Assembly (NCBI GenBank): GCA_002205965.3
Contig: NADL03000142.1
Span: 1-64,000 of the forward strand
DNA: 64,000 nt
DNA from: Kappaphycus alvarezii
Lineage: Eukaryota; Rhodophyta; Florideophyceae; Gigartinales; Solieriaceae
Reading direction: 5' to 3'
How positions within the stretch are numbered: the stretch's first letter is position 1; the number at the start of each line of letters is the position of its first letter. Both the position numbers and the translations under genes were made by a program. The notes beneath the pieces were generated by a model. It ran no database searches. It was not told the DNA's origin and worked only from the letters and a program-made list of their open reading frames with translations. Shown piece after piece: positions 18,774 through 26,841 of the stretch.

Positions 18774-19835
18774 TCAATGCTCTTGTTGTTCTTGTGGGAG
18801 TTCTATCCATTCATCAGGGAGAGTATAGGGTTCACTATAAGGATATGGTAGTAGCTCATTTCCAATATGATGAGAGAGTGTGTACCGTGCGATGACCGGC
18901 TCATCTCCTTGGTCAAGAGTTTCGTAGATTCGGCGTATGGTTTCATAGTGTTCTCTAATGAGCTCCTCCCGTTTCACTTCTCCAAACCTTCCAAATGTGA
19001 GGTAATAAACGTAGTATGCAAACTTTTCTGGCAACGGGTCCAGAAACGGGTATCTGAAGGAGAAAAAAACTCGCAACATAAGGACTGAGTCCTCACGAGT
19101 AAGGTGCGCCCCGTGAATGGTCTGGAAGCACATGCAAATACTAATTGCAAAAAAGGAAATTACTTCTGCTTCTCGTGGGTCCTCTGTCATTTCGCGAAGC
19201 CAACGTCTAATTGGTAGCCGTCCAATAATTAAGGATGCATAGTTTCCCCCTGGGAGACTAGGCGGTGTTTGAGGCGATCTTCTTGGCGATCTTCCTCGCT
19301 GCTCCCGACGCCTTGCCCTCTTCGATGATCCGCCCCGATCACTTGATGGTCCAGCTCGTATCATCATCACGGCCTCGGGAGGATCCTGGTCTTCGGCTGA
19401 GGTCGTGTTTCTGAGCGGAGCAACGTAAGGTTCCCATAGAGGATACGGGACCAGTCGATATTCCATATCAGGGGGCAAGCTGTAACCTCTCAGTCGCACA
19501 TCTTGGTTGTTCTTAAGAAATACGTAAACCGGACGGATAATGTTCAGATATGTTTGCGACAAGTCTCCGATAGCTACCATTCCATACCTTCCTATAGAGT
19601 AATGATATATGACTTCCACAAACTCTGGACCTGCTTCCGTGAACCTTCCGTTTTGGAATGAGAATAGAATTCTGATCAATAGTCGGAAATCTTCTTGAGG
19701 TAGCAATGGTCCGTTCAACGTACGAAAACATAGGCATATATTAATGTAGAAATGGACGATTACGTGGAGTTCGTAGTAGTCACGCGTAATCGAGATGATC
19801 CATTCCCAGGCCCTTTTTCCTCCCATAGGAATCAT
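18774..19835 (-). CDS. Ty3 accessory ORF in env position, two-domain internal duplication (353 aa)
   Basis: An intact 353-codon ORF between integrase and the 3' LTR. Its ATG overlaps the preceding stop as ATGA. It contains two copies of one domain at an exact 200-residue spacing without gaps: ICLCFRTLNG (33-42) with ICMCFQTIHG (233-242); IRILFSF (54-60) with LRVFFSF (254-260); GRYG (82-85) with GRFG (282-285); VPYPLWEPY (129-137) with LPYPYSEPY (329-337). The linker at about 165-190 is strongly basic (SSKRARRREQRGRSPRRSPQ), like a nuclear localisation or RNA-binding segment. No signal peptide, fusion peptide or clear transmembrane anchor is seen, so it does not look like an envelope protein. 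The family is not recognised. Confidence 0.85.
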   Translation of the reverse strand: MIPMGGKRAWEWIISITRDYYELHVIVHFYINICLCFRTLNGPLLPQEDFRLLIRILFSFQNGRFTEAGPEFVEVIYHYSIGRYGMVAIGDLSQTYLNIIRPVYVFLKNNQDVRLRGYSLPPDMEYRLVPYPLWEPYVAPLRNTTSAEDQDPPEAVMMIRAGPSSDRGGSSKRARRREQRGRSPRRSPQTPPSLPGGNYASLIIGRLPIRRWLREMTEDPREAEVISFFAISICMCFQTIHGAHLTREDSVLMLRVFFSFRYPFLDPLPEKFAYYVYYLTFGRFGEVKREELIREHYETIRRIYETLDQGDEPVIARYTLSHHIGNELLPYPYSEPYTLPDEWIELPQEQQEH

Positions 19836-20494
19836 TCTATAGTTAAAGATGAGTATGCCCGTGGTTGCGCATAGTCCTGTGTGAGAAGGAATTCTTCAGG
19901 CCTCTGATGGTAAGGGACTAGACGACGTGCATGGATGGCCCTCCTTGATCTCTTCCCTGAGCTTGAACATAGCTTATAGTGCGGGTGTCTTTCCTCCGTG
20001 ACGACGCAAGGATTCGAGTACTTTGTTTGGAAGGCCGGCCACTTCACAGCCTGCTGCATTGCTTTCCGTACTACAAGTACTTTAGAGCCGACTGAAAAGG
20101 TTTGGACTGGAGGCTCTTCATTCTTATTTCTTGTCTGTGTTAGCGCGCGGTGTGATCTCCAGCCTTCAGTGGCCAGTAGTTCGACTTCTCTACTCTCTTC
20201 ATCGATAATATTTGTTTCCATGTCTCTCTGTAACATTCTAGGAGCCCTTCCGTACATTAGCTCGAATGGTGACCGTCCGCTTCTTCCTCTTCTTCGACGA
20301 TAGCCGTATAACACTTTTGGTAAGGCATCTTCCCACTGGATTTCATTCTTCGACATAGTTTTCGATATTGCTCGTTTGATGGTTCCAACCATCCTCTCCG
20401 CTTTACCGTTTGACATAGGAGCGTATGCGAGAACTGTCTTCAGCTGAATCCCTTCTCTTCCAAGAAACGAAGCAGTGAAGTTGCAGTAAAACAA
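19832..20494 (-). pseudogene. Ty3 integrase C-terminal half (catalytic Glu onward)
   Basis: This 220-codon frame continues pol after a frameshift near 20470. It holds APMSNGKAERMVGTIKRAI with the third catalytic residue (Glu), then a conserved GYRRRRGRSGRSPFELMYGR block and a C-terminal region ending HYKLCSSSGKRSRRAIHARR. The same C-terminal block recurs, decayed, at 38.5 kb. The frame stops at TGA 19832, overlapping the ATG of the next ORF. Without the frameshift the integrase would be complete. Confidence 0.85.
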
Positions 20495-20996
20495 AGGGCG
20501 TTATCTGAGATGATCCTTTTTGGAAGACCAAACGGTTCAATTATTTCTTTTTCGATGAATCTCAGGACCACCTCAGCATTGGCCTCCTCAACTGCAACTG
20601 CTATTGGCCATCCAGTAAGATGTTCCACCCCTATAAGGAGGTATTTGTTTCCGGAAGAGGTTTCCTTGAATGGGCCGGCAAAGTCAATTGAGAAGGTTTC
20701 AAAGAGAGCGGAAACTGGGAAGCTTAGGGTTGTCTTATACTTTCGTATCGGAGTGAATTTTTGACAGTTGTCACAGCTTTTCACGAAATTATAGACGTCC
20801 TTATGGATACTGGGCCACCAGAATCTCTCCGTAATAATTTTTTGGTTGTTTCGAGATCCCAATGCCCTAACTCATCATGGAAAGTCCTCAAGATCTTCAT
20901 TCTTTCTTTCAAAGGGGCCACTAGTCGGGACCGGCTTTTGTGCGGAAGAGTTTCCCATTCCACAATGTAAAGGCCTTTTGGTTCCTGCGTACCCAA
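20440..20996 (-). pseudogene. Ty3 integrase N-terminal half (zinc-binding and first two Asp)
   Basis: Two overlapping frames cover this part. In 20996-20781 the His pair of the HHCC domain appears (TFHDELGHWDLETTKKLL). In 20862-20440 the Cys pair (SCDNCQKF) is followed by the catalytic Asp residues in FSIDFAGPF and IISDNALCF. The preceding pol frame ends at 20921 in KAGPD. One frameshift joins it to this part and another splits the zinc domain near 20850. The enzyme would integrate the cDNA. These breaks are probably what inactivates this otherwise young copy. Confidence 0.85.
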
Positions 20997-23770
20997 TTTC
21001 TGTGTTCGAGATCAACCTTTCTCATTTCTAGTCCATCAAGGAATTTAATAAGTCCGTGAATATAAGCTTCGTACTCGTTATCGATCGGCACTTGAACTTC
21101 GGCAACTCCGACGATGTCTTCGGAAGCTTTTTCATTTGGAATCAATGGATCCCTCAAGCGGGATAGGTAATCGGCAGGCTGATTATTGCGTCCGGGCCTA
21201 TACACAATTTCAAACCGATATTCTGCGAAAATGTCGAGCCATCGGGCCAAGCGGTGATGTACATCTTTCTTTTGGAATGCTGTCTTAAGTGCCTGGTGAT
21301 CAGTTATCAAGACAAATTTCTCGAGTGATAAAAGGTAAACACGAAACTTTTTCAGTGCGAAGACGACAGCTAGCGCTTCTTTCTCGCAGACTGAGTATCT
21401 CTTTTCCGCATCATTCAGAGTGCGACTTGCGAATTGAACAGGGTGTAGTCTTCCGTTTTCGTCTTTTTGGGACAAAATGGCACCCAAAGACCGTTCTGAG
21501 GCATCTGTCTCCACAACAAATGGTCTCTTGAAATCTGGATACATGAGCACTGGGGGGACACATAGCTTATCTTTAAGCTCCTCAAATGCAGTCTGCATTT
21601 CCTTGTTCCAGTAAAATTTTCCGTTCTTCGTAGTGCTGGCATGTAACGGTGCTGCAGTTTTGGCGAAATCTTTGATAAATCTTCTGTAATATGAGGCCAG
21701 TCCTAAGAAGCTTCGAACCTCCGTCTTTGAAGCGGGCCTGGGTGCCAACTTGATTTTTTTCGTTTTCTCTGGATCCACTTTAATTCCCTCTTGATCGACG
21801 ATATGACCGAGTAATTGGATAGACGTTTTCGCAAAGAAGCATTTGCTTAACTTAATTTTCAGGCTGTACGCATCTATTCTCTCCACCACAGTCTTGACAT
21901 GCGATATGTGCTGATCCAAGGTTTTTGAGAATATCACCACATCATCGATATAAACTCTTGCAAATGGAAGTCCTTTCAAAACCTCGTTCATCATTCTTTG
22001 GAATGTAGCTGGGGCATTCATGAGACCAAAAGGCATCACTTCGAACCTGAATGTACCGGCTTTGCTGGTAAAAGTTGTTATTTCCTTACATTTTTCATCT
22101 AATGGAATCTGCCAATAACCAGTGTAAAGATCAATTGAGGTGAAGTATCTCCCGTCCTTCAAGTCCTCGAGGATTTCTTCCATGTTTGGAATCGGAAATC
22201 GATCGGGTATCATTCTCTGGTTCAGCTGTCGGTAATCGACGCAAAAGCGAAGTTTTCCATCTTTCTTTGGTGCTATCACAACTGGAAATGACCATGGGGA
22301 TGAAACTGGCCGAATAATATCATTTTCCAGCATACTTGTAACATTCTCTGAGATAAATTGGTCATATTTTGGCGGTTGACGTCTAGGCCTGTGGTAAATT
22401 GGTTGAGTATCGGTAAGTTCAAATGAGTGAGTGACCGGTACACTTGCTTGTCTTAAATCTGATACACTCCATGCAATTACTTCGGAAGATGCTAACATGT
22501 CGGATATTTTCAGTGAGGCGGCGGCGGGAAGGTGCTGCACTTTTCCTTGGATTTCTGCCATTTGGCGCCCTTTTTCTTCTTGATTCTCAACCTCAATATT
22601 TTGAAGGACCTTTTCCGGCGTGCTCACATCTTCAGATATGGAATCCGATATATTCCTGTTTTCCTTGCAATTGTAATCTTCTTTCATGCTCCGAATTCCG
22701 TCCTTTGATTCGATATTATCGCAAAAAGAAACACATTCAGGTGTCACACCTACCCTAGAATTCCAGTCTTCATCTGTTTCAAACCCAGAATCATAATCAT
22801 CCCATGCCATGTTCAGTATCCCCCGAGCGTACCCTTCTCCACTTCCGAAAGTGTTAGTTGGTTCGAAATCTTCGCTGTCATAGCTAGAAGTGAAATCTTC
22901 ACTGTCCGTTTCTTTCAAATCTACCGGATGTGTGCTTTTGTCGAAATCCAGGGGCATCTTCACGGTTCTGCCGTCAACATTAACTGAAACGATTTGGTTG
23001 CCCAAGTCAATGCAGGTCCCTAGTCTTTCCATGGTAGGGCAGCCAATGATTGCATCGAAAGGGAGATCAGGCATGACAAGAAAGTCTAAATCAACTTTAG
23101 AGTCCCCAAAGAACACGGAAACCTTGTCAACAGTGCCCATGCATTTTGATACGGTTCCATCCGCCACAGTTATTCTTCGAGTAGTTGGAATAATTTCAAG
23201 ACCTAGATCTGTCACCAAAGTTTCTGAAATAAGGTTTGGAACAGCGCCCGAATCGAAAAGAGCTTGGGTTTGCATTCCCAATACTTTGACTGGTACTAGT
23301 TTAAGACGTCTTGGTGCTGTCGAGGCCGATTGAAGAAACAGTTTCTTACCCTTAGCGGACTTATTAGACCTGATAATTTTTTTGAGTTCTTTCCTCGCGT
23401 CCTCTGCGTCGCCCCTCAAAAGTTGACCAAACGTTATCCCAGTTGGGGCTGATGCAAGCTCAGCCACCAAATTGTACTTCTTCACATATTCTAGTACGTC
23501 CTTTGGGATATTCTTAAATTTCTTACTCTTTTTCGTCTTCTTGGCCGGAGTGACTCCAACTCCTGGAACAACTTGATCAGACCTCTTGGTTCGAGGAGGT
23601 ACAGGTGCTGGGATATGTTCCAGCATTCCATAATCTAGCCTAGGTTTCTTCGATAAAATGTTCCCTTCCCCATCCCTTTTTGTCACATTGACTTGACTGA
23701 TTTCTTCAGCGATGGATACGTTACCGGCATCCGTCAACTTGTGATCCTTTCTGTTTTGTAAGATTTTCAT
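20921..23770 (-). CDS. pol: Ty3 Pol: protease, reverse transcriptase, RNase H (949 aa)
   Basis: A long intact frame. The retropepsin active site DSGA is at residues 173-176 and its C-terminal IIG at 241-243. RT spans about 440-700, with the first catalytic Asp in FTSIDLYTGYW (about 547) and YIDD at 607-610. RNase H spans about 745-870, with the TDAS Asp (756), CEKEA Glu (about 797) and TDHQAL Asp (824). An acidic linker at 285-335 separates protease and RT. The open frame actually begins upstream of this ATG and includes the two zinc knuckles of Gag at about 23950-23850, so translation probably enters by a -1 shift from gag rather than at residue 1. Confidence 0.95.
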   Translation of the reverse strand: MKILQNRKDHKLTDAGNVSIAEEISQVNVTKRDGEGNILSKKPRLDYGMLEHIPAPVPPRTKRSDQVVPGVGVTPAKKTKKSKKFKNIPKDVLEYVKKYNLVAELASAPTGITFGQLLRGDAEDARKELKKIIRSNKSAKGKKLFLQSASTAPRRLKLVPVKVLGMQTQALFDSGAVPNLISETLVTDLGLEIIPTTRRITVADGTVSKCMGTVDKVSVFFGDSKVDLDFLVMPDLPFDAIIGCPTMERLGTCIDLGNQIVSVNVDGRTVKMPLDFDKSTHPVDLKETDSEDFTSSYDSEDFEPTNTFGSGEGYARGILNMAWDDYDSGFETDEDWNSRVGVTPECVSFCDNIESKDGIRSMKEDYNCKENRNISDSISEDVSTPEKVLQNIEVENQEEKGRQMAEIQGKVQHLPAAASLKISDMLASSEVIAWSVSDLRQASVPVTHSFELTDTQPIYHRPRRQPPKYDQFISENVTSMLENDIIRPVSSPWSFPVVIAPKKDGKLRFCVDYRQLNQRMIPDRFPIPNMEEILEDLKDGRYFTSIDLYTGYWQIPLDEKCKEITTFTSKAGTFRFEVMPFGLMNAPATFQRMMNEVLKGLPFARVYIDDVVIFSKTLDQHISHVKTVVERIDAYSLKIKLSKCFFAKTSIQLLGHIVDQEGIKVDPEKTKKIKLAPRPASKTEVRSFLGLASYYRRFIKDFAKTAAPLHASTTKNGKFYWNKEMQTAFEELKDKLCVPPVLMYPDFKRPFVVETDASERSLGAILSQKDENGRLHPVQFASRTLNDAEKRYSVCEKEALAVVFALKKFRVYLLSLEKFVLITDHQALKTAFQKKDVHHRLARWLDIFAEYRFEIVYRPGRNNQPADYLSRLRDPLIPNEKASEDIVGVAEVQVPIDNEYEAYIHGLIKFLDGLEMRKVDLEHRNWVRRNQKAFTLWNGKLFRTKAGPD

Positions 23771-24693
23771 CTCTGGTCCTGACTCGCTCCTTGCGTCCGA
23801 TAAATTTGCTTTTCTGTTGTCTTTAGACCAGCAGTTACTTTCATGATGCCCATATCGACCGCACTTTCCACAACGAGTGTTTCTATGTGGATTATCAGGA
23901 CACCTATTTGCAAAGTGTCCAGGCTTGTGACAGTAGGAACAGACTTCTGCGGCCTTGGGGCCCCAGACTGGTTCTTCTTAATGGTAAGAGTAAGGCTTTC
24001 CAACTGCGAGGTTATCATGTCAAGTCGATTATCGAATCGGGTTTCCAACCTTTCTTCCAAGTTTTTGACATCGCTCCTGACTGATTCCAATGCTGCTGCG
24101 CTAGTCGCTGGCCTTTGATAATTCTTTTCAGGATGTACGATCGGCATAGATGTACGGGTTTCCGTCGGCATTTCACTTAGTGACTGAAACGTCTCCGAAT
24201 TTTTGACAAATTCTACTATGGTACCCTTCAGTTCATTAAAAGTGTGAGGGCCCTTGATGAGGAGGAAATCGGAGAGCCGCTTATCCCCCATCGCCGCCTT
24301 ACGCAGCATTCCGTACTTGGCTTGGGCGTTGAACCCAGCCTTTTCATAGAGATCACACAAGTATACCAATGAGCTTAACAAATCGTCGAAGTTGAGCCGG
24401 GCCTCTATGGCGGTACGAATCATCTCATCTGGTTCTACCTCCTTAGCATATTCTTTCACAAGCCACTCACATACCTCACCGAAGTTACGCCCATTCCCGT
24501 TAAGAGACCACCCGTTGATAAACTTGGCCTTATATTTGTGCTTTGCGTCACCATGAAGATAGGCGAAGATACTTTCGGCCTTCTCTTCATCGCTCTTCTC
24601 ACGCATCACAACGTTGACATATGTATAGAGAAACTCCTCAACGTCTTCATTCTTGCCCCCTGTGAACGTTATACGAGCAGCGTTGAGATCCAT
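23767..24693 (-). CDS. gag: Ty3 Gag (308-codon frame; knuckles lie in the -1 frame)
   Basis: The frame starts at ATG 24693, about 70 bases after the primer site. It contains a capsid-like helical region (FLYTYVNVVMREKSDEEKAE; HGDAKHKYKAKFI; FGEVCEWLVKEYAKEVEPDE) and a coiled segment (NLEERLETRFDNRL). The expected nucleocapsid knuckles, CSYCHKPGHFANRC and CGKCGRYGHHESNC, are not in this frame. They lie in the -1 frame that is continuous with pol at 23950-23850. The crossing must occur between a TAA in the pol frame near 24000 and the first Cys. No canonical slippery heptamer is obvious there, so a one-base deletion is as likely as programmed shifting. Confidence 0.9.
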   Translation of the reverse strand: MDLNAARITFTGGKNEDVEEFLYTYVNVVMREKSDEEKAESIFAYLHGDAKHKYKAKFINGWSLNGNGRNFGEVCEWLVKEYAKEVEPDEMIRTAIEARLNFDDLLSSLVYLCDLYEKAGFNAQAKYGMLRKAAMGDKRLSDFLLIKGPHTFNELKGTIVEFVKNSETFQSLSEMPTETRTSMPIVHPEKNYQRPATSAAALESVRSDVKNLEERLETRFDNRLDMITSQLESLTLTIKKNQSGAPRPQKSVPTVTSLDTLQIGVLIIHIETLVVESAVDMGIMKVTAGLKTTEKQIYRTQGASQDQR

Positions 24694-24764
24694 GATTACA
24701 GAAAAGAAATCCCCTCGAATGGTTCCCTAAGACTGCTCAACTCGAATACCTCGGGTGCAACCCC

Positions 24765-24780
24765 CTCCACAAGAGTACCA
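24765..24780 (-). other. Primer-binding site of the Ty3 element
   Basis: On the minus strand, two bases after the 5' LTR CA, comes TGGTACTCTTGTGGAG. TGG complements the CCA end of a tRNA, as required for minus-strand priming. The tRNA identity cannot be assigned by eye. Confidence 0.6.
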
Positions 24781-25225
24781 AATGATAGGGGTAAATCGTC
24801 GGGAGAAGAGATATTCAGAATCAACCACCCCAAGAAGGAGGTGTTGCAAGCGACAAAAGTGCTACCGTGGTATAGTTGAACGAACGAAAAGGAGTGTATA
24901 GGGACGACAGTTGAATGGGCTACAAGCAAGTATGGAAGGGGCAGGGTCTACCACCTATGCTTAGTGACTAGGGTAAAATAAATGCTTCTTGGGTCTGAAG
25001 TTGACTCTCAACTTCCTAACTATTTGGGACTGAGCTTGAAGCTGTCTGCCAACTTGCTTGACCTCTCCATGAGGAAGCGGTTTACTCAGCTTATATAGAC
25101 TTTTGGCTAACCCTAAAGTCCGAACAAAACTACAGAAGGTACCAGGAAATGCATACAAACAATTTGTGTGGATGATATACTCTAAACAAAAGATACTTAA
25201 GAAACTAACAATCAATGAGGTCCTC

Positions 25226-25824
25226 TTATTTCCCATTCTCTAAATCAGATCCAAACAACTCCTCTAAAATATCCATGCTGTCCAAGCAGTCCCCACAAAT
25301 ATCTGCGAATGGCTCACAGCTCTCTATTCCCTCCTGGGAGATATCTAAACTACTAAAGATATCTCCATCCGGTTCCAGCGTCGGCACCACTTGATCCATA
25401 CTCTCCAGTCCAGGCCCCACCAGTACAACACTTTACATGCCCCCATTTCCCTCATCCAACTCGTCCTCGTCCTCGTCATCCTCCTTCCTCCTCTTCTCCT
25501 CATCCTCATCCTCATCCTCCTCTTCAACCTCATCCTCATCCTCATCCTCCTCTTCATCCTCATCCTCATAGACCAATCCAGGGGCTACCACTCCTCAAAG
25601 GTCTCCCCAGCTCCCTCCTCGATGTCCCACTCCTGACCCTCAGGTACCTCCTCGGCCTCATCCTCGACGAAGAGCTTGCGGACGAATTCTATTATCTTCT
25701 TCTTAGTCTGCCGTCTCAGGTAGTCGTCTGCATCCGTCGGGCCATATACTGCGAGCGCAAGGCCGTTTAAGGGGCGAGAGGGGCGGTTTTTAGTGATGGG
25801 GGCGGAGGGGCGAAGGTTGCTCAT
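25226..25824 (-). pseudogene. LTR-encoded acidic protein (5' LTR copy), stop after residue 79
   Basis: Same ORF as in the 3' LTR. Residues 1-79 are identical in sense (MSNLRPSAPITKNRPSRPL to EGAGETFEEW), but a one-base difference near 25590 gives a stop after EEW where the 3' LTR copy reads on into VAPGLVYE. The D/E tract and the acidic-hydrophobic tail are present downstream in other frames. Being in R-U5 after the presumed promoter, this copy would be the first ORF on the element's mRNA, ahead of gag. The two LTR copies carry different lesions, so the intact ancestor is inferred by comparison. Confidence 0.55.
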
Positions 25825-25933
25825 TTTGGTTGTAAATGATTGTAGACGGAGGATAGAGGGTGTTTTGGGTGTGTTGGGGGAGAGGAGTGATGAGTAAAAT
25901 GATCAGGGACGTTTGAAACTTGGAATAAAAAGG

Positions 25934-25941
25934 TTTAAATA
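25934..25941 (-). promoter_or_regulatory. Putative TATA box (TATTTAAA) of the 5' LTR
   Basis: It lies 110 bp upstream of the LTR ORF start at 25824 and is conserved in all three LTR copies that contain this part. Confidence 0.6.
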
Positions 25942-26284
25942 GGCTCCCGGGGCAGGTTCTATCGATTAGGAATAGGTAAAATAAATCTGCAAGGGATTTT
26001 GTAGTAGTGCATTTGCGCCCTTTTTCTCAAAAAAAACGAATTTGGAGGAGGAGGTAAGCAAAAAGGGAAAAAGAACTTGATTCGGGATCGATTCAGAGGG
26101 GTAGATACAGTATAAAAATATCTAGATAAAATGGAAGTAAATTTGGGGAGGACCGCGGTAATGATAAGCGAGGTTCAGGGAGGACGAGGAAGGACCGGAA
26201 CTATAAGCAAATTTGGACAAGGAGAGGTAGTACAGTAAACTATAGGCCTGTAGATGACGGCGACAAAAAAAATCTGCGGCCACA

Positions 26285-26289
26285 CCAGC
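26285..26289. repeat. Target-site duplication (CCAGC), right copy
   Basis: Identical to 17229-17233. Joining the two flanks restores a continuous RT-thumb reading of element E. Confidence 0.95.
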
Positions 26290-26479
26290 ATCATGAACTG
26301 ATACTACGGCAGAGATTAAGTGCGGCGGGGTGCTACGAAGAAGGTATAAGAGACTGGATGCGCTGGCACAGAGTCGGAGAAGGAGAAAACTGAGTTGGGG
26401 ATTTGAAGACGGCGAAGCTGATGCCACATTCGTTGTATAGACATCTGCTTGGCGTGCAAGAAGCGACAACAAGCAGAGT

Positions 26480-26487
26480 CTTCACCA
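26480..26487. repeat. 8-bp duplication (CTTCACCA) flanking a short RLE 3'-end insertion
   Basis: CTTCACCA at 26480-26487 recurs at 26603-26610, directly flanking the insertion at 26488-26602. Confidence 0.75.
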
Positions 26488-26602
26488 GTTCCTTCCCCAT
26501 TACGCTGTAGGTATACCATTTTTTGAGGTCGATTGCGGTTGTCTGGAAAACCATGGGATAGGTCGGAAATATCTTCCAACAGTAAAACACCCAAACGTTA
26601 TC
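26488..26602 (+). mobile_element. 115-bp 5'-truncated RLE-element 3' end
   Basis: The segment matches the 3' UTR at 9045-9155 and 33090-33187 (GTTCCTTCCCC, CCATGGGATAGG, AAAACACCCAAAC). It interrupts the RT frame of element E between LGAPIG and the thumb, and is bordered by CTTCACCA on both sides. The simplest reading is target-primed reverse transcription that stopped after about 115 bases. A short non-autonomous element sharing this 3' end is an alternative. Confidence 0.7.
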
Positions 26603-26841
26603 CTTCACCAATCGGGGCGCCGAGGTCATCGGTAGAAGCCGAACGATTCACAGAGCAAGGGAGATGTCGCACAAGATCGTTTGATGGAGACGGGAGAGGC
26701 CACCAAGCTTCAATCTTTCTTCCACTGAACATGGAAGCCTATAGAGGCACCTTGAGCCTGTAGAAACCAAATTAACATCTTTAGTTGGTAGAAATGCTTC
26801 GCTATTCGCCCTTTACTGTACACTACGTGGTGGTAAATCTT

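Larger units (their letters stand above)
17234..26284 (-). mobile_element. Ty3/gypsy-type LTR retrotransposon, 9,051 bp, with two accessory ORFs
   Basis: A full-length insertion in the RT gene of RLE element E, bounded by TG...CA and a perfect CCAGC duplication. On the minus strand: 5' LTR (26284-24783), primer site, gag, pol with protease-RT-RNase H-integrase, an additional 353-codon ORF, a G-rich polypurine run and the 3' LTR (18738-17234). The two LTRs differ at only a few bases plus length changes in an Asp/Glu-coding microsatellite, so the insertion is young. Three frameshifts in pol and damage to the LTR ORFs suggest this copy is not autonomous. No chromodomain is visible at the integrase end. 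Confidence 0.97.
24783..26284 (-). repeat. 5' LTR of the Ty3 element, 1,502 bp
   Basis: Nearly identical to 17234-18738. The differences I see are one base in the TAAATCG start region, one C/A change near 25436, length changes in the GAGGAT repeat, one base at about 25590 and the first bases of the terminus. On the minus strand it carries TATTTAAA at 25941-25934 and the LTR ORF from 25824. Confidence 0.95.
26290..26790 (-). pseudogene. RLE non-LTR element E, part 1: RT after the palm, with inserted 3'-UTR
   Basis: On the minus strand, about 26790-26620 reads GASIGFHVQWKK, then (shifted) KIEAWWPLPSPSNDLVRH and DDLGAPIG. This is the region after the YADD palm motif that ends in the conserved LG-x-PIG. 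After the 115-bp insertion, 26470-26290 reads LLLRLCASASSLLYLLRSTP and PHLISAVVSVHDAGV, the RT thumb. The tract is cut by the Ty3 element at 26284 and continues at 17233. The palm is absent, so E is truncated at its 5' side, next to the 3' end of element G. Confidence 0.65.

Noticed and set aside
18774..19835. Classical retroviral-type envelope gene
   Set aside because: The position fits, but no signal peptide, furin-like site, fusion peptide or anchor is visible, and the internal 200-residue duplication with a basic linker argues against it.
26488..26602. Intron-like (introner) interpretation of the 115-bp insertion with target duplication
   Set aside because: Neither strand offers GT...AG at the boundaries set by the CTTCACCA duplication, and the sequence equals the RLE-element 3' end.
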